This document shows, piece after piece, positions 23,287 through 27,159 of a stretch of DNA of 27,159 nt. The notes below the pieces were generated by a model, which saw only the letters and a list, made by a program, of their open reading frames with translations, ran no database searches and was not told where the DNA came from. Where the stretch lies: positions 1 through 27,159 of the forward strand of contig CALJUC010000010.1 of the NCBI GenBank assembly GCA_937975585.1, given 5' to 3'. A program made the position numbers and the translations under genes. Numbering within the stretch: position 1 is the stretch's first letter; each line of letters begins with the position of its first letter. The DNA is from an uncultured Moraxella sp. GTDB lineage: Bacteria; Pseudomonadota; Gammaproteobacteria; Pseudomonadales; Moraxellaceae.

Positions 23287-24852
23287 GGTTGGCGTGCGCA
23301 AACGATACAATAATGGGCGTGGTAATGTGGTAACTGACTTAATAACTTGCTCCTGCCAATAAATTTCACCATCGGTCAATGGATAATCAGGTGTAACCCC
23401 AATCCCGTCAATTTTTTTGCCTTGACCCGAGTAATAATGCGCGACAGTCAATTTGACCGCTTCATTGTCATTCAGCGGTACAATGCTTTGAATCGAGCCT
23501 TTACCATAACTGGTTTCCCCATAGACTTTGGCACGACCATTTTCCTGCAAGCTACTGGCAAGCACCTCGGCTGCTGAGGCTGAGTAACGATTTTGTATCA
23601 CGGCCAGTGGGATATCAGCAAATTTGGCTTCGGGTTGCGTTTGGACAATTTCTTGTAGACCTTGGCGATTTTTGATTTGTACCACCGGTTTAGCCGCCAT
23701 AAACAGACTTGCCACATCATTGGCTGCCGATAACACACCACCCGGGTTATTACGAATATCCAAGATAAGCGCACCAAATGGCTCACGCAATCCGGATAAC
23801 GCCGTCATTAGTTGCTGTTGGGTATTATTTTGAAAGACGGGTATTTGCACCACAGCAATACCTTGAACGACTTCTGCCTTAATCGACTGTTGTTGCACCA
23901 AGGTGCGTTGTACCGTTTCGATATGTTTACGCCGTCCGCTATCAGAGATGGTTAGGCGTACTTGCGTACCCGCAATCCCTAACAACAACTGGTCAATATC
24001 TTGTTGGGTTTGCTCATCGTTCAGCTTGGTGTCATTAATTTGGTGTAAAAAATTACCGCGTTGGATACCTGCCTTGGCCGCTGGCGAATTGGGCAATACC
24101 TCGTCAAACACCCACGCTTGCAAATCGCTATGATAACTCACAGTGACACCGATACTACCGACATCCCCTTCAGTAAATAGGCGCAAATTATTAAAGGCAT
24201 CGTGGTCTAAGTACTCTGAATACGGGTCTAACCCTGTCAAAGTCCCTGAAATTGCATTGGCAAACAGCGCCTCATCATCCACGGGGGTGACATAGTCATT
24301 ACGCACCACGTCAATCATTTTGACAAACTTGGCCACGGTATCGGGTGATACCGCCCCTAATGGGACTTGGGCGATATTATTGGGATTGGGTAAATCAGGT
24401 GTGGCGGGTTGACCGGTTGGGCGATTGGTCGTGGTGGTATTGGTGTTGGTTATAGGCGGTGCGCCATCGGGCAGCACATCACCATCACCGATATCAACCT
24501 CACCGCCATCATCAGCAATTACCACGGCATTGGGCGGTGGCGTACTGCTTTGGGTATTATCGGGCACATGGCTATCAGGTACATTTGCAATCGCTTGGGT
24601 GAGTGCGGGCTTTAACAACTTGGCTTTGTCTGTGGCATTATTCACAGGTGCCTTAATGACTGTCGCATTGGTTACAGTCGTAGTCGTGACTGATTTGGTC
24701 GGTGCAGCACCTGCCATACCCGCCACAAGTAATCCAGCACACAATGCCGTCAAACCACTCACCGATTGACCCCGATTGAGAATTGACCTTGTGATAGATT
24801 GAGCTTTTTGATTCATTTGCTTAGGACGATGTGGTTGCACTTGCTTGCCCAT
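23272..24852 (-). CDS. ctpA: C-terminal processing protease (S41, CtpA)
   Basis: A periplasmic serine protease that trims proteins from their C-terminus and controls envelope enzymes. From the ATG at 24852 it has 526 residues: a hydrophobic signal segment (about 33-50), a low-complexity linker rich in Thr/Asn/Pro (about 50-165), a PDZ domain (about 225-310), and the S41 catalytic core. The Ser-Lys dyad is Ser426 (NRYSASAAEVL) and Lys451 (ETSYGKGSIQS), the same 25-residue spacing as in E. coli Prc. The frame extends to a GTG at 24864, but AAAGG then sits directly on it, whereas the ATG has proper spacing. gpmI lies 96 bp upstream with a terminator-like hairpin between. Confidence 0.93.
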   Translation of the reverse strand: MGKQVQPHRPKQMNQKAQSITRSILNRGQSVSGLTALCAGLLVAGMAGAAPTKSVTTTTVTNATVIKAPVNNATDKAKLLKPALTQAIANVPDSHVPDNTQSSTPPPNAVVIADDGGEVDIGDGDVLPDGAPPITNTNTTTTNRPTGQPATPDLPNPNNIAQVPLGAVSPDTVAKFVKMIDVVRNDYVTPVDDEALFANAISGTLTGLDPYSEYLDHDAFNNLRLFTEGDVGSIGVTVSYHSDLQAWVFDEVLPNSPAAKAGIQRGNFLHQINDTKLNDEQTQQDIDQLLLGIAGTQVRLTISDSGRRKHIETVQRTLVQQQSIKAEVVQGIAVVQIPVFQNNTQQQLMTALSGLREPFGALILDIRNNPGGVLSAANDVASLFMAAKPVVQIKNRQGLQEIVQTQPEAKFADIPLAVIQNRYSASAAEVLASSLQENGRAKVYGETSYGKGSIQSIVPLNDNEAVKLTVAHYYSGQGKKIDGIGVTPDYPLTDGEIYWQEQVIKSVTTLPRPLLYRLRTPTAQAF

Positions 24853-24888
24853 GGTACGGCACACCTTTTTTTATCAATTGGTTAAAAC

Positions 24889-24929
24889 CTTGCTCAGCGC
24901 TATGGATTTAATTTTTATCACTGAGCAAG
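24889..24929 (-). terminator. Large-loop hairpin between gpmI and ctpA
   Basis: CTTGCTCAG (24889-24897) and CTGAGCAAG (24921-24929) form a perfect 9-bp stem around a 23-base loop. On the minus strand GGTTTTAACC follows. It could be a weak terminator or attenuator for gpmI, lowering read-through into ctpA. Confidence 0.5.
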
Positions 24930-24948
24930 TGTTGTCACGACCAGAAAA

Positions 24949-26562
24949 CTACACCGCGACAAGTAGGTTTTCACCGCTCATCTCAGCCGGTTTTTCATCC
25001 CCCATCAACGCCAACAAGGTGGGTGCTACATCTGATAATTTGCCACCCTCACGCACTTTAAACTGCGCGCCTTTATGACTAACAAAAATAAACGGTACCA
25101 ATTCAGTCGTATGTTGGGTATGTACTTGACCGCTTTCATAGTCTTGCATTTGCTCGACATTACCATGATCAGCGGTAATTAGCAAATCACCCCCATTGGC
25201 GAGCACCGTATCCGCGATGGTTTTGACGCAGTTATCTAAGGTTTCGACCGCTTTAACCGCGGCATCAAATACGCCCGTGTGACCGACCATGTCACCGTTG
25301 GCATAGTTGACAATCAGCACATCGTATTTGCCTGAGTTAATCGCATTTTGTAGTTGCTCGGTGACTTCATAGGCGCTCATTTCTGGCTGTAAGTCGTAAG
25401 TCGCGACATTCGGTGAATTAACCAAAATCCGAGTTTCGCCTTCATACTCGGCTTCACGCCCACCACTAAAGAAAAACGTCACGTGCGCGTATTTTTCCGT
25501 TTCGGCAATACGCAATTGGGTCTTACCCAAGTTTTGTAGATATTCGCCCAAGGTATTGGTCAACGCTGTGGGTTCAAAGGCGATACTGGTGATCGCATTC
25601 TCCGCCAAATCATCCGAGTATTTAGTGAGCATGACAAAGGCAGACAGTTTTGGTGTTTTGCTACGGTTAAAGCCATCAAAATCAGTATTAACAAAGGCTT
25701 GGCTCAACTCACGCGCGCGGTCAGCACGGAAGTTCATAAAAATTACGCTATCATTGTCATTAATCAAACCAAAATCCGATGGTTTATCCTCAGGGACAAT
25801 ACGCGTGGCTTTAACAAACTCATCCGTTTCATCGGCTTGGTAAGCAGCCTCAATCGCTTGCATACCGTTGGTAACACTGCGCTCGGCGGTACCTGACGTC
25901 AATAAGTCATAAGCTGACTGTACGCGATCCCAACGCTTATCACGGTCCATAGCAAAATAACGACCAATCATGCTAACAAGATACACCTTGCCGTCATATT
26001 TGGTATTTAAGCTTTCAACTTGTGTGTTCAAATTACTCACATATTGTTCGGCACTTTTTGGCGGGGTGTCACGGCCATCCATAAAGGCATGGACGAATAC
26101 TTGTTTCGCGCCTTGTTGCAGTGCCAATTCACACATAGCAATAATATGCGCTTCATGTGAATGCACACCGCCATCTGACAATAGCCCCATGATGTGTACG
26201 TTGCCGCCATTGGCGTTGGCTTGTTGTACCGCGCCCGTTAATACAGGGTTACTAAAAAAACCCAACTCACGGATTTCTTTATGAATACGCGTTGAATCTT
26301 GGTACAAGATACGACCTGCGCCCAAGTTCATATGACCCACTTCTGAATTACCAAATTGACCCTCTGGCAGCCCAACATCTTCACCCGAACCTGACACCAA
26401 GCCGTGCGGGTATTGTTGGTACAAGGCATCGATGTTTGGGGTGTTTGCTGCCGCAATGGCATTATCACGGTCGTCTTCACGATAACCAAACCCATCCAAA
26501 ATCATCAAGACGTGCGGGGTTTTTTTGTCGGTATTGGTATTCAAAGTCGTGGTTTGGGTCAT
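24949..26562 (-). CDS. gpmI: Phosphoglycerate mutase, cofactor-independent
   Basis: Interconverts 3- and 2-phosphoglycerate in glycolysis and gluconeogenesis, as a di-manganese enzyme of the alkaline phosphatase superfamily. The phosphoserine nucleophile is Ser73 in FGNSEVGHMNLGAGR. The metal site is seen in LMILDGFGYR, DGRDTPP, ITADHGNVEQM and HTTELVPF. It has 537 residues, slightly longer than the usual 510, because of a Thr/Asn-rich N-terminus. The ATG at 26580 has no ribosome-binding site, while AGAGG (26571-26575) is 8 bases from the third ATG at 26562, so I chose that. The divergent 6S RNA gene lies upstream. Confidence 0.95.
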   Translation of the reverse strand: MTQTTTLNTNTDKKTPHVLMILDGFGYREDDRDNAIAAANTPNIDALYQQYPHGLVSGSGEDVGLPEGQFGNSEVGHMNLGAGRILYQDSTRIHKEIRELGFFSNPVLTGAVQQANANGGNVHIMGLLSDGGVHSHEAHIIAMCELALQQGAKQVFVHAFMDGRDTPPKSAEQYVSNLNTQVESLNTKYDGKVYLVSMIGRYFAMDRDKRWDRVQSAYDLLTSGTAERSVTNGMQAIEAAYQADETDEFVKATRIVPEDKPSDFGLINDNDSVIFMNFRADRARELSQAFVNTDFDGFNRSKTPKLSAFVMLTKYSDDLAENAITSIAFEPTALTNTLGEYLQNLGKTQLRIAETEKYAHVTFFFSGGREAEYEGETRILVNSPNVATYDLQPEMSAYEVTEQLQNAINSGKYDVLIVNYANGDMVGHTGVFDAAVKAVETLDNCVKTIADTVLANGGDLLITADHGNVEQMQDYESGQVHTQHTTELVPFIFVSHKGAQFKVREGGKLSDVAPTLLALMGDEKPAEMSGENLLVAV

Positions 26563-26685
26563 TGTCATTGCCTCTGTCATTTGCCGAATAGTCGATAAAA
26601 TATCATAAAAAATTGGTGCGATTATAGCACAGCGTGGCGTATGTCAAAACTGCAAACCCGTTAGATAACTTTACAATGCACCTAG

Positions 26686-26715
26686 TTTACACGTGCAGAT
26701 TAATGGTGTTAAAAT
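26686..26715 (+). promoter_or_regulatory. Sigma-70 promoter of 6S RNA
   Basis: TTTACA (26686-26691) and TAAAAT (26710-26715) are spaced by 18 bp. A start site near 26721-26723 agrees with the predicted 5' end of the RNA. Confidence 0.65.
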
Positions 26716-26720
26716 ACAGA

Positions 26721-26915
26721 CATCTGGGGTATTTGCCAGTGTATGTTATTACCTGAGCTGATAATTTACCTTAGGGTATGCGTTCTTCCTGCTTGTTGTG
26801 TATGCCTGCATGGCTGCTTGCCAGTCCGTGTATCAGGAAACCTTAAGAGCAGTTGCCATACCCACCCTGAACGTTACAGTTCATGGGTTTACATATGCAG
26901 CGGTACTCCGGAGCT
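26721..26915 (+). ncRNA. ssrS: 6S RNA
   Basis: This RNA binds the sigma-70 holoenzyme as a promoter mimic and lowers transcription in stationary phase. The sequence follows the E. coli RNA in order: CTGAGCTGATA, GCCAGTCCG, AACCTTAAGAGCAGT, a CACCCTGAAC segment, TTCATGGGTTTACA and GCAGCGGTACTCC. The ends close: TCTGGGGTA (26723-26731) pairs fully, with G-T pairs, with TACTCCGGA (26904-26912). Length is about 190 bases, as expected. The open frames across it are chance. Exact ends are estimated. In many relatives a formyltetrahydrofolate cyclo-ligase gene follows; it is not in this window. Confidence 0.9.
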
Positions 26916-26971
26916 TATTTCAAAACTTCATGCCTATCTTGTATTATCAAGTATGTTGGGCAACGTTTTCA

Positions 26972-27010
26972 CCACCTATCATCCCCCAACTTCTGATAGG
27001 TGGTTTTTTT
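26972..27010 (+). terminator. Intrinsic terminator downstream of 6S RNA
   Basis: A perfect 10-bp stem, CCACCTATCA (26972-26981) with TGATAGGTGG (26994-27003), a 12-base loop, then seven T's. It lies about 60 bases after the predicted mature 3' end, so the primary transcript is probably trimmed. Confidence 0.9.
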
Positions 27011-27066
27011 ATGTCTGATTGAGCTATAGAATAGATAGATAAAAGACTAGATAGAACAATTACACA

Positions 27067-27097
27067 AAAAAAGGTTACCGATTGGATACCCTTTTTT
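27067..27097. terminator. Imperfect A/T-flanked hairpin
   Basis: AAAAAAGG (27067-27074) pairs with CCTTTTTT (27090-27097), and partial pairing continues inside. Both strands have T-runs, so it could end a transcript from either side; the right-hand gene is outside the window. Confidence 0.4.
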
Positions 27098-27110
27098 ATT
27101 ATAGATAGGA

Positions 27111-27141
27111 CTTACGCAAAACCGTAATTTTTTTACGTAAG
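27111..27141. repeat. Nested CTTACG/CGTAAG inverted repeats at the window end
   Basis: CTTACG (27111-27116) can pair with CGTAAG (27136-27141). TTACG (27112-27116) can instead pair with CGTAA (27123-27127), which is followed by seven T's. It could be a terminator with alternative folds or the tip of an insertion sequence continuing past the window. Confidence 0.4.
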
Positions 27142-27159
27142 AGGAAAAAATATAGTAGC

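Noticed and set aside
26743..27022. Two plus-strand open frames of 74-91 codons
   Set aside because: They lie across the 6S RNA and its terminator. Their peptides are Cys/Leu-rich without any family pattern.
1..27159. CRISPR array, prophage genes or a defence island
   Set aside because: No regularly spaced repeats, no integrase, transposase, restriction or toxin-antitoxin genes were recognisable. Apart from the repeats listed, gene content is core metabolism, replication and envelope.

Overview
The window reads as a chromosomal segment of a Moraxellaceae gammaproteobacterium. Moraxella (Faucicola) osloensis or a close relative is my best guess, from moderate GC, DnaE and 6S RNA similarity as I remember them, and a palindromic intergenic repeat of a kind I associate with Moraxella and Psychrobacter. 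No species-level search was possible. Most of the window is ordinary housekeeping sequence with long, intact genes on both strands. I found no prophage, complete insertion sequence or CRISPR array.

Layout. 1-765 (-): start of a membrane-anchored FMN-binding glutamate-synthase-like protein, cut by the window edge. 882-5421 (-): a tightly coupled pair, a single-pass membrane protein with a divergent penicillin-binding transpeptidase domain, then a proline-rich cytosolic protein with a possible FHA-like C-terminus. 5730-8009 (-): sulfite reductase cysI plus its DUF934 partner. 8322-9635 (+): the divergent ATP sulfurylase sat. 9973-10833 (+): a LysM/degenerate M23 lipoprotein. 11000-12816 (-): an iron-dependent alcohol dehydrogenase overlapping an uncharacterised gene. 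12965-14083 (-): pdxA. 14224-15686 (-): an iron-storage cluster of two bacterioferritin subunits and the ferredoxin bfd, which has a Fur-box-like promoter. 16012-16413 (+): a small phasin-like protein. 16562-16634 (+): tRNA-Arg(CCT). 16808-20374 (+): dnaE. 20617-20994 (+): a stand-alone Hpt protein. 21095-21964 (+): trmJ. 22230-23210 (+): cysE. 23272-26562 (-): gpmI then ctpA. 26721-26915 (+): 6S RNA, with a strong terminator downstream.

How the genes work together. sat, cysI, the DUF934 gene and cysE cover sulfate activation, sulfite reduction and O-acetylserine synthesis, so three steps of cysteine biosynthesis lie in this window. The two bacterioferritin subunits have complementary active-site losses: one keeps the ferroxidase ligands and lacks the haem Met, and the other is the reverse. 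This points to an obligate hetero-oligomer served by Bfd. The least explained locus is the transpeptidase-like/FHA-like pair. The other notable structure is a three-copy palindromic repeat family, in which one copy looks like an exact 31-bp slippage deletion of another.
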